Shown here piece by piece: positions 49,340 to 60,097 of a DNA stretch of 64,000 bases (the first letter of the stretch is position 1; the number at the start of each line of letters is the position of its first letter). A program made the position numbers and the translations under genes. Below the pieces are notes generated by a model, which worked only from the letters and a program-made list of their open reading frames with translations, searched no databases and was not told the DNA's origin. This DNA comes from Platismatia glauca (lineage: Eukaryota; Ascomycota; Lecanoromycetes; Lecanorales; Parmeliaceae), in the NCBI GenBank assembly GCA_963556305.1, contig OY745772.1:1488001-1552000 (forward strand). The letters are read 5' to 3'.

Positions 49340-49777
49340 TTAGCGTATGCAGAAAATGTTAGAATTCTTGGCACCAAAAAAATCCGCGCCCCCCAACGTC
49401 TCTTTACTCAAGTCGATCAATATAATAGATGCTAAGAATCATTGTATACAGGAAATAGCATTCTTGCTATTGCAATTCTAATGCCGCTAGAATACCATCA
49501 ACGTGCTCAGAATTGATAAAAATATGAAAGGCTCAAAGATCGGAGCTCAGATTTAAAGTTTTTTTGAGGATTATCATACGATTTTTATATTCTATATACC
49601 TTCACCAAAACTTGATGGATTTCAAGAAATCTTACACTGTTAGAGTTGTAGTAGCAAGAGTACTAAATCATATACTAAGTATCTTTTGCAATAAGTTACA
49701 CTCGTTGCTTTGACCAGGAGAGGCATGAGGAGGACTTTTTGAGTGCCAAGAATTCTAACATTTTCTGCATATGCTAA
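49340..49777. mobile_element. MITE with 35 bp inverted ends and TA target duplication (Tc1/mariner-like)
   Basis: TTAGCGTATGCAGAAAATGT at 49340 and onward matches the reverse complement of 49743-49777 over 35 bp with one mismatch. TA lies directly outside both ends (49338-49339 and 49778-49779). The 438 bp element has an AT-rich interior and no open frame. TA duplication and size fit a mariner/Fot1-type miniature element. Confidence 0.8.
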
Positions 49778-49897
49778 TAAACCGAGTACTGCATGGCGCC
49801 ACCAGCGCAGTCACTCTCACACCTTCTTGCTGCATACATGAAACACCGCTCGCAGAAAATGGATACCGCATAAAACATTCGTACCTCACGTCAGCCA

Positions 49898-50426
49898 TTG
49901 ACACGCCCCTGGAAATACTGGAGCCGTGAGGCGCATTCAGCTTCGAGTGACCTCGAGAGCGGGCTCGACTTCAGAGGTTTCGAGCCTTGCAATATGCTCG
50001 GCCGAGTACCACCCTTGCCTGATTGTGTCCAATACGGTCTGTTGAAGCCATCGCTCCTGTCGACAAAATGGCGCGTGACGGGATCCAAAGATTGCGACGT
50101 CATTGGAAAGCCTCTACAAGTGCTTCCAGTTCCTTTGCGATTGCAAACCAGCTCCCCAACTGCTGTGACCCTAAGTGGTAAAAGCTTCCTCAAATGGATT
50201 GAATGGGAAGGAGATGATCAGCCAAGCCTTTTGACAGTATTAACTTTGGCTTGGTCATACATATAATCTGCTCGCCTGGTGGAATTGCAAGGCAGTAATG
50301 TGTCAATAGTGGAATATACGGAAACTGCAGCCCCTGTTGATCGAGGCGATAAGTCTCCTTCGAGCATTTCAGTGGGTATTGGGAACGTCGACTCAAGAAC
50401 GGTGCGGTGGGTTGCAGCTGTTCTGG
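49898..50426 (+). pseudogene. 5' part of a decayed conserved fungal gene interrupted by the retrotransposon
   Basis: The frame 49898-50263 (ending VLTLAWSYI), one TAA at 50264-50266, then the same frame continues with SARLVELQGSNVSIVEY, TETAAPVDRGDKSPSS and WVAAVL to the insertion point. The interrupted frame continues at 58181 beyond the element. The family is uncharacterised; the true start is not resolved. Confidence 0.5.
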
Positions 50427-50797
50427 TGTTAGTAGTGGAGTGTTGTTGGCCGCCACAGTAGGCGTGCGCCACGAAGCCGTGCCACGATCTAGCCGGATGA
50501 GGCTTAGCGTGAGTATAGAAGCAAAGCATACCCTTCCATCGATCCGACTTTCCATGACTGCCTATTTGAGGCATGCGACCGTGGGGCCATGACGCAGCGG
50601 CAAGGGGTCGGATGACGCACGGGCATGCTTGGCAAACATATTGCTACTGGCGATGCCCCTGAGATTCTGGAGGGGATTCTCAAGAATTAGTCTACTATTG
50701 ATAGCCCTATATACGAATATATTGCTATCGCTACTGAGTTCACATTGCTACATACTACCCTAGGCGAACCTACCCCTAACTGTAGGCCAGTCTAACA
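50427..50797 (+). repeat. 5' LTR
   Basis: 371 bp, begins TGTTAG and ends CTAACA. A CTATATACGAATATATTGC stretch near 50708 is TATA-like. CAAGAATTAG at 50681-50690 is complementary to the putative primer-binding site. Confidence 0.95.
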
Positions 50798-50800
50798 ATT

Positions 50801-50809
50801 CTAATTCTT
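50801..50809 (+). other. Candidate self-priming primer-binding site
   Basis: CTAATTCTT starts three bases after the 5' LTR. It is the exact reverse complement of AAGAATTAG at 50682-50690 inside the LTR. Tf1-type chromoviruses prime reverse transcription with the folded-back 5' end of their own mRNA, which this arrangement would allow. No tRNA 3'-end complement was recognised. Confidence 0.4.
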
Positions 50810-50842
50810 CGTCCTATTAAGGGGTAGCGATCCGGACTCAGT

Positions 50843-52177
50843 ATGGTGTCCCAAACCCGAGGGCAGTCGAATCGCAGCAGCGATGAGGCAAGAGCCTCTA
50901 CGTCCCAAACGATGTCGGTAGGTAATCCACCAAACATCGTGGACCCGATTGAATCAGGCTATGTTTTGGAACGCAAAATCGCCAATGGCAACGGTGCCAC
51001 CAACCCGGACGAGACCCGTGGGTCAGACGCATCTGACAGTTCTGACGAGTCCGAGTCTGATGACTTTAATATCCGTATGGCCCTGGACAAACAAATTGCC
51101 CAAGCCACACAGACTCGAGACCGCCTGCAAAAGCAACGTCAGCTTGAGAATATCAACCAGGAGATTGCCGCTCTGGAGCAAGGACACCGAGCAGAATCCG
51201 ACGTCGAGCCGAACCCACCCCTCGAAACCCATGCTACGGGATCGAAACGTCCCTCGGATGAAGTCTTGATACGTGCCTCGAAGAGACGCAACATCAAGCC
51301 CAAGGAACTTCCCGAGTATCATGGTAAATCGAGACGAGAACATCGTGAATGGGTGCTTGACGCCAATGTTGCATTCGCTCTGACACCATGGAATTTCGAC
51401 GATGAGAAGGACAAGATCCTTTGGGCCATGCAGTCCCTGAAGGGTGACCCAAAGGAGCAATGGCACAATGAACGTGCCCGAGCCCCCGTCATCGCGAGCT
51501 CATGGGAGTATTTCACGAACTTCTTACTGGATAAGGTCGAGGACCCGGTGAACCGACAATTGGACATAAATCAGGAGTTTACGGATGCAAAGCAACGACC
51601 TTCCCAGTCCGTGGCTGCTTTTGACGCTTACCTCACCAGTCTCGAGGCACAGCTGCCGCCATTCACCGAGAGTCAGCGTACCTCTGCCCTCATGACCCGA
51701 CTCCGACCCAAACTGCAAGAGGCGATTATCCGCATAGGAACCCTACCGGTAGACTGCAACGCCTTGCTATCGCTAGCGGCTCGTTTGGAGACAACGACCA
51801 GACGATCGCACGCACGATCATCGCAAGGTCAACGGCAGGGGGGTGCTTCCACCGGAGGTCACAAGGGAAGCAACAGATCAAATAACAGTAAGCCTTCCCA
51901 AGAGGAACGAACAGTACAGTCCAAGAAGGACAAGAAGGAGAACCGGAAACCCGGATCCGGTTCGAAGTTTAAGTCGAAATCAAAAGATAAGGAATGGTTA
52001 AAGAACATTGAGTGCTTCAGCTGCCACAAGAAAGGACATTACGCTACTGATTGTCGTGCACCGAAAACCGACGGCAACCCGAACAACGTCCCCGTCGGAT
52101 CGATAGGCAACATAGGTGCCCATGCCGTCAAATTGTCGAATTCGGGAAAAGGGAAATCCTTGTCGAAGACTCTCTAG
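50843..52177 (+). CDS. gag: Gag polyprotein of the retrotransposon
   Basis: 444 residues from ATG 50843, uninterrupted. The N-terminal 100 residues are acidic and disordered, with a coiled-coil-like segment around LDKQIAQATQTRDRLQKQRQ. The capsid-like retrotrans_gag region includes EYHGKSRREHREWVLDANVA, KDKILWAMQSLKGDPKEQW and DAYLTSLEAQLPPFTESQR. A basic stretch precedes a single CCHC zinc knuckle CFSCHKKGHYATDC near residue 390. Gag overlaps the pol frame by 127 bases in the -1 frame, so Gag-Pol would need a -1 shift. Confidence 0.93.
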   Translation: MVSQTRGQSNRSSDEARASTSQTMSVGNPPNIVDPIESGYVLERKIANGNGATNPDETRGSDASDSSDESESDDFNIRMALDKQIAQATQTRDRLQKQRQLENINQEIAALEQGHRAESDVEPNPPLETHATGSKRPSDEVLIRASKRRNIKPKELPEYHGKSRREHREWVLDANVAFALTPWNFDDEKDKILWAMQSLKGDPKEQWHNERARAPVIASSWEYFTNFLLDKVEDPVNRQLDINQEFTDAKQRPSQSVAAFDAYLTSLEAQLPPFTESQRTSALMTRLRPKLQEAIIRIGTLPVDCNALLSLAARLETTTRRSHARSSQGQRQGGASTGGHKGSNRSNNSKPSQEERTVQSKKDKKENRKPGSGSKFKSKSKDKEWLKNIECFSCHKKGHYATDCRAPKTDGNPNNVPVGSIGNIGAHAVKLSNSGKGKSLSKTL

Positions 52178-55100
52178 CGACGAGGGCAAAAAGAGGAGTC
52201 GTCGCAGTACGTACATCGATATACGATGGCCATATGATTACCAAGAACGCCGGATCGCCAAGGATCCCCCTTGGGATACACTTCGACACTGGTGCGGAGG
52301 TGAACGTCATCGATCAAAGCTTCGCCTTGGCCAATGATTTGGAACCCATCGAAGCTCCTTTATCGAGTCCCCAGTGGTTAGATGGTAATACTACATACTG
52401 TTATACCGCTTTCCTTGTCAACTATGAGTTGCAGGATAGTTGGGGGTACACGAAGAAATGTCGACACGTGTTCTACGCTATCTCGAAGCATGACAATCCC
52501 CCAATGGTGCTAGGCATGCCAGCAATGACCGACGAACGAATCAAGCTCGACGTCGCTGAGCGTACCTGGCGGTTTGAGGTAGTCGCCGAAGCACTGGGGG
52601 TGCTGTCGCCGCAAGAATTTGCGGAAACCATCACCAAAGAGAGCCGTGTTTATGCCCTTCTAGTTTCAGATGTTGATGTCAGCAAGGGCCCACGCGTCCA
52701 TGCGCTCAAAACGGACGCGTCCCGTGCAGAACCCGATATCAACACCGCTCCTAAGCTTTCGGACGAATTAAAAGAATACAAAGATGTATTCTCGACAGAA
52801 GAAGCTGGTCGCTTGCCCTCACATGAAGGCCGCGATCATGCAATTGAAACGACAGCGGAACCCCCATTTGGGCCGCTGTACAACCTATCAAATACCGAGC
52901 TAGCGGAATTGAGACGCTACCTTGACGACGCCCTTGCGAAGGGGCGGATTCAGCACTCTACGAGTCCTGCTGGAGCCCCCATCCTCTTCGTTCCTAAGAA
53001 GGACGGAGGCCTTCGCCTGTGCGTTGACTACAGGGGGTTAAATAAGGTGACGGTGAAGAATCGCCATCCCCTACCCCTGATCAGTGAGACCCTGGATCGT
53101 CTCACTGGTGCTAAGGTCTTTACAAAGCTGGACCTCAAGGATGCATACCATCGCATTCGGATCTGGAAGGGTGACGAGTGGAAGACCGCGTTTCGTACAC
53201 GGTATGGCCACTTCGAGTACCTAGTCATGCCTTTCGGACTCACAAATGCCCCGGCGACGTTCCAAGCATACATCAACAAGTCGTTGACAGGGCTGATGGA
53301 TAAGTTCTGTGTGGTCTACCTAGATGACATCCTCATCTACTCGGATGCCCAGTCAGAACATCTGGATCACGTCAAGCAGGTGCTTGAACGCCTACGATGA
53401 TTCAGGCTATATGCAAGTCTCAAGAAGTGTGATTTCTTCACCACCAAAGTCGAATTCCTTGGGTTCATAGTGTCCACCAACGGACTGGCCATGGACCAGC
53501 GTCGAGTCGCTGCCATTCAGGAATGGCCGAAGCCAAAGTCATACCATGAGGTCCAAGTCTTCTTAGGGTTTGTCAACTTCTATCGGAGGTTCATACATTA
53601 CTACTCCCAGATTGCAGGCCTCTTGACGGGTCTGCTAAAGGGTAGCCAGAGAGGAATCAAATCGGGACCGTTCGAATGGCCTGAGGCTGTGGATCAAGCA
53701 TTCCGACAACTAACCGATGCCTTCAACAAAGCACCCCTGCTGAAGCATTTCGATCCTTAGTTATCGATTTGAATTGAAACTGATGCTTCGGAATATGCCC
53801 TTGCGGGCATCCTCTCACAGCTACAGGAGGACAATAAGCAATGGCATCCGGTCGCCTTCCACTCTCGGAAAATGATTCCAGCGGAGCGGAATTATAAGAC
53901 CCATGACCAGGAACTACTCGCCATCGTGATGGCGTTTAAACAGTGGCGACACTACCTAGAGGGAAGTTTCCACCCAGTGGAGGTGCTTACTGACCACAAT
54001 AATTTGAAGTACTTCATGGGACTAGCACAACTCAATGGTAGACAGGCCCGATGGGCAATGAAGCTGTCGATGTTTGACTTCTTCATCACGCATAGGCCGG
54101 GAAAGACAAATCCTGCTGATGCTCCATCAAGACGACCCGATTATTGGGGAGAGAACGAGTCGCTGAGTCGACTCCTCCCTACATTACAGCATAAGCTTAC
54201 AATGATAGGAAGCCTTGTAAGTCCCATCCTCGCCGCCATCCAAACGGCGTATGGGCAGGGAAACCGATACCCCCCCGAAGGGTACTCTGCCGCAATCCAC
54301 AGCCTTGGTGCAAGTGAACACCAAGATGCTGGCGGTCGGAAAGAAGTGAATGTCTATCGGACAACGCTTATTGGTTCGATGACTGCAGCATGTCGCGAGA
54401 CCCACCTTGACGCAGTACATCCCTCGAGGACTAGGGACCCTTAAACTGCGAGAGCAGAGAGTGACGGCGAGACACCTACTCATCGACAATGTGACGTAGC
54501 TGAGGATCAGCTTAACCCTGTCACTGGGACTGTTGGTTGCAAACAGCTCGTCCCACGCTTGGCTGCCCAAGTAGCGGTAGCAAGCGAAACGGCATATGAT
54601 CCGAGTAGCATGCCCGTATACGAGCTCATTAAGGCCCTCCAACCCGAGGATACCTTTGTCCGACAGCATAAGTCGGGTGAGCAGGGGCGAAAGGATGCCG
54701 GAGCTTGGACATGGGATAGCCAAGGACTGTTGAAATACAATGATAAGTTGTATGTTCCCAAAGAGGCTTCTGTCCGTGAAGAGCTATTGAAACGCCATCA
54801 TGATGATCCCTTAGCGGGGCATTTTGGTGTCGATAAGACATCGGAACTGATGAGTCAAAAATACTACTGGAATAGTATGAAGGCAGACGTCAAGGAGTAT
54901 GTTAACACATGCGATGTCTGCCAGAGGGTGAAGGTGAAGCGACACCGCCCCTACGGTGAGCTGAATGCACTCCCTCAGCCCACTGGTCCATGAAAAGAGA
55001 TCACCATGGACTTCATCACTGACCTCCCGCCGAGCAAACGAAGGGGTAACATGTATGACACGATCCTTGTGGTAGTCGATCGGTACACCAAAGGCGTTTG

Positions 55101-56085
55101 ATACATTCCGACCACCAAGAAGATTACCGCTCCGCAACTAGAAGAATTGCTGATGGAAGAGATTTTCCTTCAGTTTGGCGCCCCAGATGGTGCTGTCACA
55201 GATCGAGGCAGTGTCTTCACCAGCAATTTCTGATCACAGGTATGCTACAGTATGAAGGTAAAGAGTTGGCTAAGTACTGCGTTCCATCCCCAAACCGATG
55301 GGCAGACGGAACAACAAAACCAAACACTGGAACACTACCTCCGCGTCTACTGCTGCGAGCAGCAAAACGACTGGGCAGAACTCTTGCCAGTGGCAGAGTT
55401 CGCCTACATGCAAAGCCAGCATAAGACACTGGGCTGCAGCCCGTTCTACGCTACGTATGGCTACCACCCTACTCTCGAGTTGACCACTGAGGACGGTGCT
55501 CCTACAGGAGAGGTGTCGGAAGCAAAAGAACGCGTCAAGAAGATCCACGAGCTTCGAGAGTCGTTGTCAAAACGATAGCAATCTCTTGCTGAGTCGAAGG
55601 CAAAGACCTACAACAAGAAGCATCAGCCCCAGACGTTCCAAGAAAGGGATTTGGTGATGCTCTCGGCAAAGAATCTGAAGATAAAGAAGCCAAATCGCAA
55701 GCTATCGGACAAGGCTGTTGGTCTATTTCGCATTCGAGCATGCATAGGCAAGCAAGCATACCGCTTAGCAATGCCGCCTACCTATCGAATACACCCCGTT
55801 TTCCACGTGTCCCTGTTGGAACTCTACAAGCAAAGAGCCAATGACCCGGATCTACCAGAGTATCCCCTTCCAGAACTCATCGAGGATGAAGAAGAGTATC
55901 CCGTCGAGCGGATCCTTCAGAAACAAACTCGAAAGGGTGTCAAGGAATACCTGGTTCGATGGGCTGGGTATCCACCTGAATATGATCAGTGGGTCCCAGA
56001 ACAGGACATGGAGGGCTCGGAGGAGCTACGGGATGCATTCGAGCAGGAGGAGTCACAAAGTCGAAAGTCACGAAAGACACGATAG
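52051..56085 (+). pseudogene. pol: Pol (PR-RT-RNaseH-IN-chromodomain) with eight nonsense codons
   Basis: One frame runs the whole length. Protease: FDTGAEVNVI near 52285. RT: HPLPLISETLDRL, KLDLKDAYHRI, FGLTNAPATFQ and the catalytic VVYLDDILIYS near 53320. RNase H: IETDAS and WHPVAFHSRKM. Integrase: zinc-binding H-H-C-C around HHDDPLAGHF and CDVCQRVKV, then the DDE core with MDFITDLPPS, VTDRGSVFTS and AFHPQTDGQTE. C-terminal chromodomain: YPVERILQKQTRKGVKEYLV followed by RWAGYPPEYDQWVPE. Stops at 53398, 53758, 53770, 54442, 54991, 55099, 55231 and 55576 (first bases) interrupt it. No frameshift is needed to read between them. Confidence 0.93.
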
Positions 56086-56207
56086 TCATCAATGAGGCAG
56101 AAAAGCCTCCGAGAGGCAATGAAAAATGGGCCCAAAGGCCACCAGCGACAGCTAACTAATGCCCGAAGGCAACACAAACCCAGACCCCACCCAAAGAAAA
56201 AAACCAC

Positions 56208-57127
56208 CTAACTGATGTCGACGTCGTCCTCATACTCCTCCTCCCCACTGCTCACCGGCAGGGGGGAGGGAGCACGACGGCAAACCGCACCCCCAGCAGG
56301 GAGCGCCCCACGAGAAGGGAGGGGCCCCCTTGCAATGCGAACGACAGGCGCAGGGGCAGGGGCAGGGTGAGGCGCGCGAGCAGGGGCAGGAACAGGGGCA
56401 GCACGAGCAGGCGCGCCACGAGAAGCAGCAGTGCCGCCAGCGGCACCGCGCCCACCACGAACAGAAGGTGCCCCACGAGGGGCGCGAGGGGCGGCCCCCC
56501 CGGAGGGTGCAGCCGCCCCTCCACCAACGACAACAGGAGGACCAGCCTCCTCCTCTTGTATATGTTAGCCAATGGCAAACATAGAGAAAGCGATACCAAC
56601 TCACCTCCCGGTAAGCCATGTCTCAAAGGACAGCATGAATGCCCCGAAGGGACTTTGCGATATCAATCGCGATACCGATGAGATCCGGCCGAGAGGTGCC
56701 ATCAAGGCGACCAGAAACGCGATCGTAGGCCGAGGCAAGGGCGTGTACACGGCGGGCTTCAGCCTTAGTCGCCGTGCCCGCACGGCGACTTGCCAGGAGG
56801 TCATTGACCTCCTTGATGAGGACCGGGTCGTCCTCAATCTAGATATGTCAGAGGAGTGAGTGCGGATTGGAGAGGTCTACCTATACGCTCACAGGGCTTC
56901 TTCGCTCGTTCACAACGTCCACATTTGTGGACGTGTTGGCCATAGTGGCCCACGGCAACATTGAAGCTGCCAGGTTCGTCCTTGTCTACATGGTAGACAC
57001 AGCGAAGGCAGATCTGCTCAGAGAGAGCGAGAGGGGCGGCACGGGCACGCTTGCGGGATGGGGTGGCCTGCAAAACGCATCAGTATCGACCCGAAATTCA
57101 GTTCATAAGACTCACGGGAGAGGACAT
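56208..57127 (-). pseudogene. Antisense accessory gene inside the retrotransposon 3' region, Cys-rich and Ala/Pro-rich, decayed
   Basis: Read on the strand opposite to gag-pol. ATG 57127 with a four-codon exon, GTGAGT donor at 57115, and AG acceptor leading to 57067. Next comes a Cys/His segment (ICLRCVYHVDKDEP, YGQHVHKCGRCERAKKPCER) with zinc-finger-like spacing. A further part reads DDPVLIKEVNDLLASRRAGT and a helix ending in DIAKSLRGIHAVL, where a TGA interrupts, then MAYR and a GTGAGT intron. The final exon is Ala/Pro/Gly/Arg-rich and ends in an acidic SSGEEEYEDDVDIS. The junction near 56865 is not phase-consistent, so it is probably broken. Function unknown. Confidence 0.5.
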
Positions 57128-57790
57128 GATGATGATGATGGTGGTGATGTAGGTGCAATAAAGAAGTGAGAGGAGTGGGCCGGGGAAAACGAAGTGAGAA
57201 ATAATTGAAGAAGAAGAATCGACTTGGAACGAGATTTCGACTCCCTTTATACCCAACGAGGGGGGCCGGGATCGTGGTCGAAGATTCTCGCTATTCACGA
57301 TTGCTATTGTTCCAAAGTGAATGCATCGCCAACTACCATTGACGACGTATTGACATCAGAACAGCTACGATTGAACCCATTATTCAGCGACCACACCAAG
57401 CAATTCTTCATCTCATTCCGATTCACCCTACGGCTTCAATAAGTCGCAATAATCGCATTGTTTGACCTCTTCTGAGGCCCATCAATAGCACCATACGAAC
57501 TCGATTTCAGCACCATAGTCTCAAACGATATTTCGAACCATACTCTACCATCTATCTGCATGCATACCGCAGTATTACCGATGCAATGCGCGATGCGATT
57601 TACGTGTCATCTGTTCTTATTGTTATTGACGATTCTGCATTTCGATTGTTTACTTTTTGGGATTGCGCCGCCAGCGAGGCTGGCCTGGGAGGACTCTTTC
57701 TCTTGTGTCCTCCGCAGGGGGTTTGAAGGGTTTTAACGAGCCTACCCAGTATTGATCAATAGACGTGAGGGCTTCGAGGACGAAGCCTCT

Positions 57791-57799
57791 GGAAGGGGA
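57791..57799 (+). other. Polypurine tract before the 3' LTR
   Basis: GGAAGGGGA ends five bases before the 3' LTR start at 57805, the position of a plus-strand primer. Confidence 0.6.
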
Positions 57800-57804
57800 T
57801 GCCT

Positions 57805-58175
57805 TGTTAGTAGTGGAGTGTTGTTGGCCGCCACAGTAGGCATGCGCCACAAAGCCGTGCCACGATCTAGCCGGATGAGGCTTAGCGTGAGTATAGAAGT
57901 AAAGCATACCCTTCCATCGATCCGACTTTCCATGACTGCTTATTTGAGGCATGTGACCGTGGGGCCATGACGCAGCGGCAAGGGGTCGGATGACGCACGG
58001 GCATGCTTGGCAAACATATTGCTACTGGCGATGCCCTCGAGATTCTGGAGGGGATTCTCAAGAATTAGTCTACTACTGATAGCCTTATATACGAATATAT
58101 TGCTATCGCTACTGAGTTCACATTGCTACATACTACCCTAGACGAACCTACCCCTAACTGTAGGCCAGTCTAACA
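57805..58175 (+). repeat. 3' LTR
   Basis: 371 bp, same ends as the 5' LTR. Ten transitions and no transversion or indel separate the two. In eight of them the 3' copy has T or A where the 5' copy has C or G. Confidence 0.95.
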
Positions 58176-59517
58176 TCTGGCTCCAGGTTTTGGCTTTCGG
58201 ATTACTCTCGATTGAGAACAAACCTACGGCTGTCATGGCCCTTGGGCGTATTTGCTTGCGGTGCATAGGTTTCGTTTCAACATTGAGTGCAGAGAGGGTC
58301 CTGGAGATCCAAAGATCAACGATGACACACCACTGACCTCTTATCAAGCACTGCAGAGCCTGATTGATTTTGGCAGTCGATATGATGTGAGCAGTCACTA
58401 GCTTCATGCAGCCCTTGCAACGGCGCTGTTATTTCCCACGCTCAATTATCTTAAAGTCAGTCCAGCTCTCCCCCGTCTCGTAGCAAGCAATTCGAAAGAT
58501 TCTCCAGCAAAGCTCGATTATGAGATTTTGGATCGATTATTTGACGACCTTCCCTATTACATTACACTGAGCTGTGGGGACGATGTGGTCATATCAAGTC
58601 TATGTGGGGTATTCTGGAATCCTCGTATACCCAGTAACCTCGTCAGTACCTGGTTACAGCCTCTCGTAGATCTCAGCAAATGTACAATCTGCCGAAGTGC
58701 TCCTGGACGATACAATGACATTCTTGCTATAATGAGCGCCCATCGCGCCCCAAATATTGCATATCTATCGATGGGTGCTGCAATCAGCGCCTTGACGTCA
58801 AAGGTCCTGGAATGGGCTCTCACCGGTCAGCTTCCTCTAGAAAGACATGTTTTTGCGTGGACTAGGGTTCCGAAGTCAGTTATGGACCTTGCTGGAGAAG
58901 GCGAGTACTGCGAGATGCACTTCTCTAGAGCATACATCCGGAGAAGTGATTGCTGGCGGCTTCGAAAGCTTCCCCCGACTGTCGACAATGATTTACGCTA
59001 CAGAGTTGGCCCATTCATGCCTTGGGCGCCTCCTGGCTATGCGCTCTAGAAGAATTGTCCGCTAAGGGTGCAGGTTCATAGGAGCTGCAAAAGACATGAT
59101 CTGGCATATAAAGGTTCGACATGGTACTTTAGCAATGGTCTTGTGCTGGAGGACGATCTGGGACGAGATACAGTGATTCCACATATCTCCAGAGACCGTC
59201 TATCTGAAGGCCCCAATGTCTTTCACGACCTCCAATGTCTTGACAGTGAAGATACGTTTATTGGGGCCACGAGAGCTTCATTTAGATAGGTTCTGGATAA
59301 CGGTGAAGGAAGGCCTTTGGAAGATGCATATAAGGATGCATGGCTGCTTGGTATTGGGGATGAGGACTCAGAAAACGATGAGACGTCCTCATATCGTGGT
59401 AGCTTCACTGGTGGAGAATCGTTAAACAATGAGAACAGCGCCGACAGCTCCGCAGAATCAAAAGGCTGGGTTGGTCAGATCAGCGCTCCCAATGGTCCAA
59501 CAGCAACTGCTTAACTA
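58176..59517 (+). pseudogene. 3' part of the decayed conserved fungal gene beyond the retrotransposon
   Basis: When the duplicated TCTGG is counted once, the frame left at 50426 resumes at 58181 in phase. It reads through stops at 58228, 58397, 59047 and 59287 (approximate first bases) without frameshift. Recognisable text: AYLLAVHRFRFNIECREGPG, DTPLTSYQALQSLIDFGSRY, PYYITLSCGDDVVISSLCGV, FWNPRIPSNLVSTWLQPL and GPFMPWAPPGYAL. I recall GDDVVISSLCGVFWNP in uncharacterised fungal proteins. From 59482 the frame is inside a hAT-like MITE. Confidence 0.6.
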
Positions 59518-60089
59518 TTACTTTGGACTGGTTCAATGAACCAGTCTGCGGACCAGTTTGGGTATTTGATAAACAATTGGTGGACTGGTTCATGATAGGT
59601 AAACTGATAGTTGGACTATTAGTTGACTGGTTTAATGGTAGCAAGCCATCTCAGCCATTTTACCCTGTCTTGCACACTTCCTCACACCCTCACTATCCCA
59701 GCCTTGATTCCGCTGAAGCGGAGCAACTCTGTGTCAAGTCAAAGAAACAGCATAAAGAGTGAGACAATTGAGCTGAGTGTTTGAAGTCATGATTCAGGAT
59801 GGGTATCTTTACAAAGGAAGATCTACATGCGATCGTTGGCACCATAGAGGAAATAGATTTAGAAGGACTGGAGTTCTAGCCGTGGAGGAACGTCAAAGGA
59901 TTGGAGAATGCGATCATTGGCACTGTGGAGGAGTCGAAGGATTGGAATTTTAGCCTAGACTATTAGTTGAACCAGTCCACCAGGTAGTTGAATGTTTTAG
60001 CTTCTGAATCAACTACCAACTGTCTGGAATGATTAATGGTGGACCAGTTCAGGCCTTCAAACCAACGGTTTGGACCATTGGGAGCACTG
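59482..60089. mobile_element. hAT-type MITE with 8 bp target duplication
   Basis: Ends CAGCGCTCCCAATGGTCCAA and the complement of TTGGACCATTGGGAGCACTG match with one mismatch in the first 20 bases; further inverted similarity (GGACTGGTTCA type units) extends about 200 bp inward. GGTCAGAT (59474-59481) and GATCAGAT (60090-60097) flank it, 7 of 8 identical. CAG(T/C)G ends and 8 bp duplications are typical of hAT elements. 608 bp, no transposase. Confidence 0.82.
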
Positions 60090-60097
60090 GATCAGAT

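Larger units (their letters stand above)
50427..58175 (+). mobile_element. Full-length Ty3/gypsy chromovirus-type LTR retrotransposon with TCTGG target duplication
   Basis: 7,749 bp. Two 371 bp LTRs (TGTTAG...CTAACA) bracket gag, a -1-frame pol with protease, RT, RNase H, integrase and chromodomain, and a 1.7 kb 3' region carrying an antisense gene. TCTGG flanks both ends (50422-50426, 58176-58180). The LTRs differ at 10 positions, all transitions, about 97 percent identity. Pol has eight nonsense codons and no frameshift. The element is dead as it stands but its insertion boundaries are pristine. Clade assignment (Tf1/Maggy-like chromovirus) rests on domain order and the C-terminal chromodomain. 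Confidence 0.95.
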
